Source: Pseudomonadota bacterium (GTDB lineage Bacteria; Pseudomonadota; Gammaproteobacteria; Burkholderiales; Rhodocyclaceae). Taken from it: DNA of 64,000 nucleotides. The number at the start of each line of letters is the position of its first letter. Position 1 is the stretch's first letter. Positions 56,132 to 64,000 of this stretch are shown in pieces. Location of the stretch: NCBI GenBank assembly GCA_018262095.1, contig JAGTRW010000012.1, forward strand, positions 1-64,000, in the 5' to 3' direction. A model generated the notes under the pieces. It made no database searches, was not told the DNA's origin, and saw only the letters and a list, made by a program, of their open reading frames with translations. The position numbers and the translations under genes are program-made.

Positions 56132-57664
56132 TCAGATCTCCGCCTTGATCGGGATCGTCCGTCGTTTGGTCCCGCCGAACAGGCTCGCTTCGCTGGTCCC
56201 GTCCGAGCAGCCGTTGCCGAACGAGAAGCCGCAGCCGCCGCGCATGTCGAAGGTGTTCTCGGCGTATTCGCGGTGCGTGCTCGGGATCACGAAGCGGTCT
56301 TCGTAGTTGGCGATCGCCATCACGTGGTACATCGATTCGACTTCGGCTTGCGTCATTCCGACCTGGTCGAGCACCGCGCTATTGACCACGCCGTCGACGT
56401 GCTTGGCGCGCTGGAAGGCGCGCATCGCCAACATGCGTTCGAGCGCGCGTTCAACCGGTTGCGTATCGCCGGCGGTGAGCAGGTTGGCGAGGTAGTTGAC
56501 CGGGATGCGCAGCGACTTGACGTCGGGGATCTCGCCGTTGGCGCCGACCGCGCCGGCGTTGGCCGCGGCGCTGATCGGCGAGAGCGGTGGCACGTACCAG
56601 ACCATCGGCAGCGTGCGGTACTCGGGGTGCAGCGGCAACGCGACCTTCCAGTCGACGGCCATCTTGTAAACGGGGCTCTTGCGCGCGGCGTCCATCCACT
56701 GGTCGGGAATACCGTCGATTCTTGCCTGCTCGATGACCTTGGGGTCGTTGGGGTCGAGGAAGAGATCGAGCTGCGCCTGGTAGAGGTCGCGGTCGTGGGC
56801 TACGCTCGCCGCCTGCTCGATGCGGTCGGCGTCGTAGAGCAGCACGCCGAGGTAGCGGATGCGCCCAACGCAGGTTTCCGAGCAGACCGTCGGCTGTCCC
56901 GCTTCGATTCGCGGGTAGCAGAAGATGCACTTCTCGGCCTTGCCCGACTTCCAGTTGTAGTAAATCTTCTTGTACGGGCAGCCCGAGACGCACATGCGCC
57001 AGCCGCGGCACTTGTCCTGGTCGATCAGCACGATGCCGTCCTCTTCGCGCTTGTAGATCGACCCCGACGGGCACGACGCCACGCAGGTCGGGTTGAGGCA
57101 ATGCTCGCACAGGCGCGGCAGGTACATCATGAAGGTGTTCTCGAACTGGCCGAGCATCTCCTTCTGCATCGCATCGAAGCCGTCGAGGTTCTTGTCTTTG
57201 CTGCGCTTGGCAAACTCGCCGCCGAGGATTTCCTCCCAGTTGGGGCCCCAGACGATCTTCTCCATTCGTTTGCCGGTGATCAGGCTGCGCGGCCGCGCGG
57301 TCGGCGTCGCTTTCGATTCGGGCGCCGATTGCAGGTGGTCGTAATCGAAGGTGAACGGCTCATAATAGTCGTCGATCTGCGGCAGGTTGGGGTTGGCGAA
57401 GATCCGCATCAAGAGCTTCCACTTGCCGCCCTGGCGCGGCTCGATCTTGCCGCCCGCCTTGCGCACCCAGCCGCCGTTCCACTTGTCCTGGTTTTCCCAT
57501 TCCTTGGGATAGCCGATTCCGGGCTTGGTCTCGACGTTGTTGAACCAGGCGTATTCCATCCCGGGACGGCTGGTCCACACGTTCTTGCAGGTCACCGAGC
57601 AGGTATGGCAGCCGATGCACTTGTCGAGGTTCAAGACCATGCCGATTTGAGCGCGAATTTTCAT
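56132..57664 (-). CDS. narH: Respiratory nitrate reductase beta subunit NarH
   Basis: A 510-residue iron-sulfur subunit linking NarI and NarG. Four cluster sites are visible: C-I-G-C-H-T-C-S-V-T-C-K near the N-terminus, C-E-H-C-L-N-P-T-C-V-A-S-C-P, C-R-G-W-R-M-C-V-S-G-C-P (Trp replaces one Cys, as in other NarH, giving a [3Fe-4S] cluster) and C-I-F-C-Y-P-R with later cysteines. Cytoplasmic face of the membrane. It is 170 bp from narG, with a palindromic element between them. Confidence 0.97.
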   Translation of the reverse strand: MKIRAQIGMVLNLDKCIGCHTCSVTCKNVWTSRPGMEYAWFNNVETKPGIGYPKEWENQDKWNGGWVRKAGGKIEPRQGGKWKLLMRIFANPNLPQIDDYYEPFTFDYDHLQSAPESKATPTARPRSLITGKRMEKIVWGPNWEEILGGEFAKRSKDKNLDGFDAMQKEMLGQFENTFMMYLPRLCEHCLNPTCVASCPSGSIYKREEDGIVLIDQDKCRGWRMCVSGCPYKKIYYNWKSGKAEKCIFCYPRIEAGQPTVCSETCVGRIRYLGVLLYDADRIEQAASVAHDRDLYQAQLDLFLDPNDPKVIEQARIDGIPDQWMDAARKSPVYKMAVDWKVALPLHPEYRTLPMVWYVPPLSPISAAANAGAVGANGEIPDVKSLRIPVNYLANLLTAGDTQPVERALERMLAMRAFQRAKHVDGVVNSAVLDQVGMTQAEVESMYHVMAIANYEDRFVIPSTHREYAENTFDMRGGCGFSFGNGCSDGTSEASLFGGTKRRTIPIKAEI

Positions 57665-57714
57665 GTCAATTACCTCGATTCAGAGCACGGTGGAACACGT
57701 CAGGGAAAGAGAGT

Positions 57715-57805
57715 TGAACCACAACGACGCAACGGGCACAACGAGAACCAAGAGCTAAAAATGTCTTGATGTTTTCGTCGTGTTCGTTGTGCACGTTGTG
57801 GTTAG
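57715..57805 (-). repeat. Palindromic intergenic element, copy B
   Basis: Left end GAACCACAACGACGCAACGG and right end with GTTCGTTGTGCACGTTGTGG. Compared with copy A (54541-54673) the element is inverted and about 40 bp shorter inside. It lies between narG and narH. Confidence 0.8.
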
Positions 57806-57834
57806 GCGATTTATTCCGTTCCATCATCGCCTCC

Positions 57835-60800
57835 TCACGCCTGAGCCGGTTCGGCAACCGGCTCGTCGTCTAGCCAGTCGACCTTGTTCATCTTGCGCAC
57901 CACCACGAACTCGTCGCGGTTGGCGCCTATCGTTCCGTAGTAGTTGAATCCGTACGAGAACTGCGCGTAGCCGCCGATCATGTGCGTCGGTTTGAGGACG
58001 ATCCGCGTCACCGAGTTGTGGATGCCGCCGCGCATTCCGGTGATCTCCGAACCCGGCGTGTTGATGATCTTTTCCTGCGCGTGGTACATCATCACCATTC
58101 CCGGCTTGACGCGCTGGCTGACGACCGCGCGCGCGGCGATCGCGCCGTTGATGTTGAAGAGTTCGACCCAGTCGTTATCGACGATTCCGACGCTCTTGGC
58201 GTCGTCCTCGGAGAGCCAGATCACCGGGCCGCCGCGGTTGAGCGTAAGCATCAGGAGGTTGTCGGTGTAGGTCGAGTGGATCCCCCACTTCTGGTGCGGC
58301 GTGATGAAGTTGAGCGCGATTTCCTTGTTGCCGTTGGGCTTGATGTTCTGGATGTCGGCGGTGGTCTTGAGGTCGACCGGCGGCCGATAGGTCGAGAAGC
58401 CTTCGCCGAAAGCGCTCATCCACGGGTGGTCGAGGTAGAACTGCTGGCGGCCGGTCAGCGTTCGCCACGGAATCATCTCGTGCACATTGGTGTAGCCGGC
58501 GTTGTACGAGACGCTCTCCGATTCGATCCCGCTCCACGTCGGCGAGCTGATGATCTTGCGCGGCTGCGCCTGGATGTCGCGGAAGCGGATCTTCTCGTCT
58601 TCCCGATAGAGCGCCAGATGCGTGTGGTCAAGGCCGGTCTGTTTGCCGAGCGCCTGCCAGGCCTTGACCGCGACGTGGCCGTTGGTCTCGGGCGCGAGTT
58701 GCAGCACCACCTCGCAGGCGTCGATGTCGGTCGCGATGCTCGGCATGCCGCAGGAAACGCCTTCCTCTTTGACCAGACCGTTGAGTTCGCCGAGCTGCTT
58801 GACCTCGGTCTGCGTGTTCCAGGCGATCCCCTTGCCACCATTGCCGACCTTGTCCATGAGCGGGCCGAGCGCGGTGAAGCGCTGGTAGGTATTGGGATAG
58901 TCGCGTTCGACGACCGCGATGTTGGGCGCGCTCTTGCCCGGGATCAGCTCGATTTCGCCGCGCTTCCAGTCGGCGACGCCGAAGGGCTGCGCGAGCTCGG
59001 CGGGCGAGTCGTGCATCAAGGGTGTGAGCACCATTTCACGCTCGACGCCCAGATGGCCGACGCAGACTTCGCTGAATCGCTTGGCGAAGCCCTTGTAGAT
59101 CTCCCAGTCGCTCTTCGATTGCCAGGCCGGATCGACGGCGGTCGACAGCGGGTGGATGAAGGGGTGCATGTCGCTGGTGTTGAGGTCGTTCTTCTCGTAC
59201 CAGGTCGCCGTCGGCAGAACGATGTCGGAGTACAAACAGGTGGTGCTCATGCGAAAGTCGAGCGTGACCAAGAGGTCGAGCTTGCCTTCGGGCGCCTTGT
59301 CGTGCCAGACGACTTCCTGCGGTTTGGCGTTGCGGCCGACGCTGGGCCGCCCCAAGTCGGCCGCGCCCCCAGTGGGGGAGGCGCGCAGCGCGTCGGGGGC
59401 GTCCATTTCCTCGCCCAGGTCCTTGCCCTGAACACCGTGCGTTGTTCCCAGCAGGTGCTTGAGGAAATACTCGTGGCCCTTGCCGCTCGATCCCAGGATG
59501 TTCGAGCGCCAGACGAACATATTGCGCGGCCAGTTCTGCGGGTGGTCGGGGTCTTCGCAGCTCATCTTGAGCGAGCCGTCCTTGAGCCCTTTGACCGTGT
59601 AGTCCTTGGGTTCGATTCCGGCGGCGAGCGCATCCTTGACTACCTGCAGCGGGTTGGTCTTGAGTTGCGGCGCCGAAGGCAGCCAGCCCATTCGTTCGGC
59701 GCGAACGTTGTAGTCGATCATGCTGCCGCCGTAGAGCGCCTTGTCGGCGAGCGGCGAAAGCACTTCGTCGACGCCCAATCTTTCGTAGCGCCACTGGTCG
59801 GTGTGCGCGTAGAAAAAGCTCGTCGAATTCATCTGGCGCGGCGGGCGGATCCAGTCGAGCGCGAAGGCGAGCGCCGTCCACCCGGTCTGCGGCCGCAGCT
59901 TCTCCTGGCCGACGTAGTGCGCCCAGCCGCCGCCGCTCTGGCCGATGCAGCCGCACATCATCAGCATGTTGATGACGCCGCGGTAGTTCATGTCGGCGTG
60001 GTACCAGTGGTTGACTCCCGCGCCGATGATGATCATCGACTTGCCGTGCGTTTTGTGCGCGTTGTCGGCGAACTGGCGCGCGACCGCGATCAACTGCTCG
60101 CGCGGCGTTCCGGTGATGCGCTCCTGCCAGGCCGGGGTGTAGGGCGTGTCGTCGTCAAAGTCGCGCGCCGCGAGTTCGCCGGGCAGGCCGCGAGCGACGC
60201 CGTAGTGGGCGACCTGCAGGTCGAAGACGGTGGCGACCAGTGCTTCACCGCTGGCGAGTGAAATTCGCTGGACCGGAACGGTGCGCACCAGCACGTTGTC
60301 GGCTGCAGCGCCGCTCGCGTTGTTGGGGAAATGCTCGCTCTCGATTCCGCCGAAGTAGGGGAAGCCGACCCTGGCGGTTTCAGTACTCGGGTTGCCGCCC
60401 TCGATCACCGAGAGCTTGAGCTTGACCGCCGATCCGCTCGTCGCTTCCTTGGCCTCGAGGTTCCACTGGCCTTCGTCGGCGCGCCCGTCGGGGCCCCAGC
60501 GGAAGCCGATCGCGCCGTTGGGCAGCACGACGCGGCCGTCGTCGTCAAACGCCACGGTCTTCCATTCCGCGTTGTTGGTCGCCCCGAGCTGGTCGGCGAA
60601 ATCGGACGCGCGAACGTAGCGGTCGGGAACCAGCACCGTTTCTCCGCTGGGCAGTACGTGCGCTTTGAGCGTCACCAGCATCGGCATGTCGGTGTAGCGG
60701 CGAACGTAGTCGTCGAAGTACTCGCTACGCTTCTTGCCGCCGTCGGGGAAATAGAACTCCTTGAGGATTACGTGGCCCATCGCCATTGCCACGGCGGCGT

Positions 60801-61704
60801 CGGTGCCCTGCTTGGGCTTCATCCAGAGGTCGGCGAGCTTGGCGACTTCCGAGTAGTCGGGCGTGATGGCGACGGTCTTGGTGCCCTTGTAGCGCACCTC
60901 GGTGAAAAAGTGCGCGTCGGGCGTTCGCGTCTGCGGGACGTTCGATCCCCAGGCGATGATGAAACTCGAGTTGTACCAGTCGGCCGACTCGGGAACGTCG
61001 GTCTGTTCGCCCCAGACCTGCGGGCTGGCCGGCGGCAGGTCGCAATACCAGTCGTAGAAGCTCATGCAGACGCCGCCGATCAGCGACAGGTAGCGGCTGC
61101 CTGCGGCGTACGAAACCATCGACATCGCCGGGATCGGCGAGAAGCCGATCACGCGATCCGGGCCGTATTGCTTGATGGTGAACACGTTGGCTGCGGCGAC
61201 GATCTCATTGACCTCGTCCCAGCTCGAACGAACGAAACCGCCGAGGCCGCGAACGCACTGGTAGGCGCGGCGCTTGTCGTCGGACTGGGCGATAGCCGCC
61301 CAGGCATCGACTGGCGCCAGCGTCAGGCGCGCCTCGCGCCAGAGCTTGAGCAGGCGGCCGCGGATCAGCGGGTATTTGACGCGGTTGGCGCTGTAGAGAT
61401 ACCAGCTGTACGAAGCGCCGCGCGCGCAGCCGCGCGGTTCGTGGTTGGGCATGTCCGGCCGCGTTCGCGGGTAGTCGGTCTGCTGCGTTTCCCAAGTGAC
61501 GATGCCGCCCTTGACGTAGATCTTCCACGAGCACGATCCGGTGCAGTTGACGCCGTGCGTCGAGCGAACGATCTTGTCGTGCGCCCAGCGGTCGCGGTAG
61601 GCGTCTTCCCAGCTGCGGTCTTCGCCGTTGGTGACGCCGTGCTCGCCCGAGAAGGACTCGCGGACGTTGGAAAAGTAGCTCAGACGATCGAGAAAGTGGC
61701 TCAT
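57835..61704 (-). CDS. narG: Respiratory nitrate reductase alpha subunit NarG
   Basis: A 1289-residue molybdenum catalytic subunit that reduces nitrate to nitrite. The FS0 cluster ligands are His50, Cys54 and Cys58 (H-G-V-N-C-T-G-S-C) and Cys93. The sequence follows E. coli NarG closely (about 1247 residues) apart from an in-frame insert of about 24 residues near residue 768 (59335-59404), where G-K-D-L-G-E-E is separated from K-P-Q-E-V by a repeat-like stretch including A-L-R-A-S-P-T-G-G-A-A-D-L-G-R-P. The insert replaces a short Gly-rich turn, so the enzyme may still fold. The ATG at 61704 is the usual start. Confidence 0.96.
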   Translation of the reverse strand: MSHFLDRLSYFSNVRESFSGEHGVTNGEDRSWEDAYRDRWAHDKIVRSTHGVNCTGSCSWKIYVKGGIVTWETQQTDYPRTRPDMPNHEPRGCARGASYSWYLYSANRVKYPLIRGRLLKLWREARLTLAPVDAWAAIAQSDDKRRAYQCVRGLGGFVRSSWDEVNEIVAAANVFTIKQYGPDRVIGFSPIPAMSMVSYAAGSRYLSLIGGVCMSFYDWYCDLPPASPQVWGEQTDVPESADWYNSSFIIAWGSNVPQTRTPDAHFFTEVRYKGTKTVAITPDYSEVAKLADLWMKPKQGTDAAVAMAMGHVILKEFYFPDGGKKRSEYFDDYVRRYTDMPMLVTLKAHVLPSGETVLVPDRYVRASDFADQLGATNNAEWKTVAFDDDGRVVLPNGAIGFRWGPDGRADEGQWNLEAKEATSGSAVKLKLSVIEGGNPSTETARVGFPYFGGIESEHFPNNASGAAADNVLVRTVPVQRISLASGEALVATVFDLQVAHYGVARGLPGELAARDFDDDTPYTPAWQERITGTPREQLIAVARQFADNAHKTHGKSMIIIGAGVNHWYHADMNYRGVINMLMMCGCIGQSGGGWAHYVGQEKLRPQTGWTALAFALDWIRPPRQMNSTSFFYAHTDQWRYERLGVDEVLSPLADKALYGGSMIDYNVRAERMGWLPSAPQLKTNPLQVVKDALAAGIEPKDYTVKGLKDGSLKMSCEDPDHPQNWPRNMFVWRSNILGSSGKGHEYFLKHLLGTTHGVQGKDLGEEMDAPDALRASPTGGAADLGRPSVGRNAKPQEVVWHDKAPEGKLDLLVTLDFRMSTTCLYSDIVLPTATWYEKNDLNTSDMHPFIHPLSTAVDPAWQSKSDWEIYKGFAKRFSEVCVGHLGVEREMVLTPLMHDSPAELAQPFGVADWKRGEIELIPGKSAPNIAVVERDYPNTYQRFTALGPLMDKVGNGGKGIAWNTQTEVKQLGELNGLVKEEGVSCGMPSIATDIDACEVVLQLAPETNGHVAVKAWQALGKQTGLDHTHLALYREDEKIRFRDIQAQPRKIISSPTWSGIESESVSYNAGYTNVHEMIPWRTLTGRQQFYLDHPWMSAFGEGFSTYRPPVDLKTTADIQNIKPNGNKEIALNFITPHQKWGIHSTYTDNLLMLTLNRGGPVIWLSEDDAKSVGIVDNDWVELFNINGAIAARAVVSQRVKPGMVMMYHAQEKIINTPGSEITGMRGGIHNSVTRIVLKPTHMIGGYAQFSYGFNYYGTIGANRDEFVVVRKMNKVDWLDDEPVAEPAQA
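59335..59404. repeat. REP-like palindromic sequence inserted in narG
   Basis: About 70 bp, very GC-rich, with CCCCCAGTGGGGG and GCGCGCAGCGCG hairpins, placed between codons conserved as neighbours in other NarG proteins. It keeps the reading frame and reads as a peptide typical of translated betaproteobacterial palindromic repeats. Confidence 0.65.
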
Positions 61705-61737
61705 GGAGTACCTCTTGGCTAAAGGGTGAGGTCGGAA

Positions 61738-63366
61738 TCAGGGATTCTTGATTTCGGATGCGGCGCGCAGGTAGAAGAACCAGTTGAGGATCAGGCACAG
61801 CGCGTAGAAAATCGCGAAGCCGTACATCGCGCGCTCGGGCGTTCCGGCGGTGATCTCACTGCCGATCACCACCGGCGCGATGAAGGCGCCGTAGGCGGCG
61901 ACCGCTGAAGTCCAGCCGAGCACCGGGCCGGCCTGCTGGCGGTCGAAGATCACGCCGATGGTGCGGAAGGTCGAGCCGTTGCCGATTCCGCTGGCCGCGA
62001 AGAGCAGCACGAAGAGTCCCATGAAGGTCGGGAAATACTGCTCTGGCGTCGCCGAGCCGTAGGCCTGCATCATCACGTAGCCGACCGCGCCCGAGGCGAT
62101 CACCATCACCGCCGAGATGATTTGCGTGACGATCGATCCGCCGACCTTGTCGGCGATCCAGCCGCCGACCGGGCGGATCAGCGCGCCGACGAACGGGCCG
62201 ATCCAGGCGTAGGTCAGTGCCGGCGGCGCGTTCGGATTGCTCGCGCTGTGCTGCATCACGCCGGCAGCGTCGGCGACGTGGCTGATGCCGAAAATCACCT
62301 TGATCGACAGCGGCAGCGCCATCGAGAAGCCGATGAACGAGCCGAAGGTGACGATGTAGAGCAGCGTCATCGACCAGGTGTGTTTGTTGTGGAAGATCGC
62401 GAACTGCTTGGCGATGTTCTCCTTCATCGTTCCGAAGGCGGTGAGCTTGAGGATCATCAGCGTGCTGACGATGATCAGCGGCATCGCCAGCCACATATTG
62501 AGCAGCCCGAGGCCGCTGGGAGAGGGCAGGTAGAGGTAGAGTCCGAGCCCGGCCGGGACGAACGACAATGTGTAGAGCCAGGTGATCTTGAGAAAGGCGG
62601 CGATCGCCCCGCCGCTGTCGGGCGAGACGGTTTTCAAGTTGTTCATTCCGAACCAGCAGCAGCCGGCCAGTGGCACCAGCGAGAGCAGCCAGGCGAAACC
62701 GGCGTTCTGGATCCAGGTCGGCGTTCCGGCCGCAATCTTGCCGAGGATCCAGCCGCTGTCTTTGGCTAGCGTCATCGGTTCGCCGCCGAAGCTGCCGAAC
62801 AGGCCGACGGTCATCACCAGCGGAATGACGATCTGCATGCTGGTCACGCCGAAGTTGCCGAGGCCGGCGTTGAGGCCCAGTGCCGTGCCTTGCAGCCGCT
62901 TCGGAAAGAAGGTGCTGATGTTCGACATCGAGCTCGCGAAATTGCCGCCGCCGACGCCCGACCACAGCGCCATCAGCTGGAATGCCCACAGCGGCCAGTC
63001 CTTGTGCTGCAGCACGACGCCGGTGCCGAGCGCCGGTGCGAGCAGCATCGCGGTGGTCAGGAAGATGGTGTTGCGCCCGCCGGCGAGCCGGATCAGGAAG
63101 GAGGCCGGGATGCGCATGGTCGCTCCGGCGAGGCCGGAGATCGCGGTCAGCGAAAAGAGCTCGGCCTGGCTGAACGGGAAGCCCAAGTTCATCATCTGCA
63201 CGGTGATGATTCCCCACATTCCCCAGATCGCGAAGCCGCACAGCAGGCAGGGAATCGATATCCAGAGGTTGCGGTAGGCGATGCGCTTGCCGGTCGATTC
63301 CCAGAAGTCGTCGTCTTCGGGGCGCCAGTCGGCGACGTCGGCGCCGGATTGCTTGGTAGCGGTCAT
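61738..63366 (-). CDS. narK2: Nitrate/nitrite transporter NarK2
   Basis: A 542-residue MFS protein of the nitrate/nitrite porter family with at least 12 helices. The nitrate signatures are readable: A-G-A-T-M-R-I-P-A-S-F after helix 2 and G-L-N-A-G-L-G-N-F-G-V near helix 5. The true ATG is at 63366; the longer open frame to 63888 overlaps narK1 in another frame. It lies 33 bp upstream of narG and 20 bp downstream of narK1. Likely nitrate/nitrite antiport, inner membrane. Confidence 0.94.
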   Translation of the reverse strand: MTATKQSGADVADWRPEDDDFWESTGKRIAYRNLWISIPCLLCGFAIWGMWGIITVQMMNLGFPFSQAELFSLTAISGLAGATMRIPASFLIRLAGGRNTIFLTTAMLLAPALGTGVVLQHKDWPLWAFQLMALWSGVGGGNFASSMSNISTFFPKRLQGTALGLNAGLGNFGVTSMQIVIPLVMTVGLFGSFGGEPMTLAKDSGWILGKIAAGTPTWIQNAGFAWLLSLVPLAGCCWFGMNNLKTVSPDSGGAIAAFLKITWLYTLSFVPAGLGLYLYLPSPSGLGLLNMWLAMPLIIVSTLMILKLTAFGTMKENIAKQFAIFHNKHTWSMTLLYIVTFGSFIGFSMALPLSIKVIFGISHVADAAGVMQHSASNPNAPPALTYAWIGPFVGALIRPVGGWIADKVGGSIVTQIISAVMVIASGAVGYVMMQAYGSATPEQYFPTFMGLFVLLFAASGIGNGSTFRTIGVIFDRQQAGPVLGWTSAVAAYGAFIAPVVIGSEITAGTPERAMYGFAIFYALCLILNWFFYLRAASEIKNP

Positions 63367-63386
63367 GATCTGCCTTCCGTTGGGAG

Positions 63387-64000
63387 TCAGTGGGTTGTGG
63401 CGGCGTGCTTGCCCATCAGCTCGCCGTGCCTGACCTCGGTCCAGTACATCCAGATCAGCGAGACCCAGACGACGCCGTACATCAGCATGAAGGCGCTCGA
63501 GCGGATTCCGGTGGCGTCCTGCAGCGCGCCGAATAGGATCGGCAGCACGAAGCCGCCGAGGCCACCGGCGAGTCCGACGATGCCGCTGATGGTGCCGATG
63601 TTGGACGGGTAGTCCTCGCTGATGTACTTGAAGACGCTGGCCTTGCCGAAAGCGAAGGCGATTCCCAGGATGAACATCAGCGCGGTGAAGGCATAGACGT
63701 TGAGGCCGAGGTGAAAGGTCATGGGGCCGGAGAGGGTGGTGATGGTCAGGTCGGTCTGCGGATACGAGAGCAGGAAGAGGCAGACCCAGCTCACCCACAT
63801 CACCCACCAGGTGACGCTGTGCGCGCCCCATTTGTCGGACATCCAGCCGCCGACCGCGCGCAGCACGCCGCCGGGCAAGGAAAAGCACGCGGCGAGCAGC
63901 GCCGCGGTGCGGATGTCGAGGCCGAATTCGCCGACGTAGTACTGCACCATCCAGAGCGACAAGGCGACGTAGCCGCCGAAGACGATGCTGTAGAACTGGC
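63387..64000 (-). CDS. narK1: Nitrate transporter NarK1, C-terminal part
   Basis: The last 204 codons of an MFS protein whose start lies beyond the window. The first visible residues are Q-F-Y-S-I-V-F-G-G-Y-V-A-L-S-L-W. It shows the porter signature S-N-I-G-T-I-S-G-I-V-G-L-A-G-G-L-G-G-F and a normal C-terminus. In denitrifiers NarK1 is usually a nitrate/proton symporter placed before the antiporter NarK2, which matches the order here. Confidence 0.9.
   Translation of the reverse strand, partial: QFYSIVFGGYVALSLWMVQYYVGEFGLDIRTAALLAACFSLPGGVLRAVGGWMSDKWGAHSVTWWVMWVSWVCLFLLSYPQTDLTITTLSGPMTFHLGLNVYAFTALMFILGIAFAFGKASVFKYISEDYPSNIGTISGIVGLAGGLGGFVLPILFGALQDATGIRSSAFMLMYGVVWVSLIWMYWTEVRHGELMGKHAATTH

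Noticed and set aside
57982-60261. 759-codon open frame on the plus strand opposite narG
   Set aside because: It is antisense to a fully conserved narG, rich in Arg/Val/Asp as expected of the complement of a GC-rich gene, and has no recognisable domain.
61738-63888. A 716-residue version of NarK2
   Set aside because: The extra N-terminus overlaps narK1 in another frame; the normal start is at 63366.

Overview
The window is a stretch of a GC-rich proteobacterial chromosome. Gene content and gene order point to a denitrifying betaproteobacterium of the Rhodocyclales type (Dechloromonas, Azonexus, Propionivibrio or Accumulibacter relatives). The main evidence is a narK1-narK2-narGHJI operon followed by a parvulin gene and moaA, gltX next to tRNA-Ala(GGC)/Glu/Asp genes, and an NsrR/NnrS/quinol-NO-reductase cluster. 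The placement is an inference from gene content; no database was searched.

Layout. 1-7.4 kb: the end of a class II aldolase gene, the stress operon prkA-yeaH-spoVR, a DUF2789-fumC pair and phhB. 7.5-14 kb: GH63-like and GH13 glycosidases whose reading frames overlap by 4 bp, then a phosphotransacetylase-family gene overlapping ackA. 14.3-19 kb: alaC with a repetitive N-terminus, a RutE-like nitroreductase with a DoxX gene and a divergent LysR, and a second LysR. 19.1-21.1 kb: tRNA-Asp, tRNA-Glu, tRNA-Ala, gltX and tRNA-Val(CAC). 21.1-29 kb is the accessory part: a secreted hypothetical protein, an IS4-type remnant, a LysR/MFS/hydroxyisobutyrate-dehydrogenase-like group, a Tat-type metallophosphoesterase, an AT-richer GNAT gene, and two copies of an intergenic repeat that carries its own terminator hairpin.

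29-31.6 kb: msrB-msrA, a luciferase-like monooxygenase, and a second DUF2789 gene followed by a fumC reduced to its two ends. 31.7-38.9 kb: nitric-oxide response (DUF3079, a small Trp-rich protein coupled to a PAS gene with an in-frame stop, nnrS, ccoG, nsrR, a hemerythrin-like protein, and quinol-dependent NO reductase), with NsrR-like palindromes in front of the NO reductase and between ccoG and nsrR. 39.3-43 kb: a ferric-iron ABC transporter. 43.3-46.7 kb: a large CHASE3-PAS-PAS-GAF-GGDEF-EAL protein. 47.8-52.6 kb: an MFS exporter, a TPR-like membrane protein, a small-RNA-like promoter/terminator unit and a GT39 glycosyltransferase. 52.6-64 kb: moaA, a parvulin and the respiratory nitrate reductase operon, which runs to the window edge inside narK1.

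Functionally the right half is about anaerobic nitrate respiration and handling its toxic product NO: NarK imports nitrate, NarGHI reduces it, MoaA supplies the molybdenum cofactor, and NsrR senses NO to control NO reductase and NnrS. The left half is central metabolism and stress. I saw no CRISPR array, phage, toxin-antitoxin or defence island and no clearly new multi-gene system. The most unusual items are the fumC deletion remnant, a repeat inserted in frame into narG, a palindromic element present in both orientations in the nar operon, the terminator-carrying repeat family, the stop-interrupted PAS gene and the small-RNA candidate.
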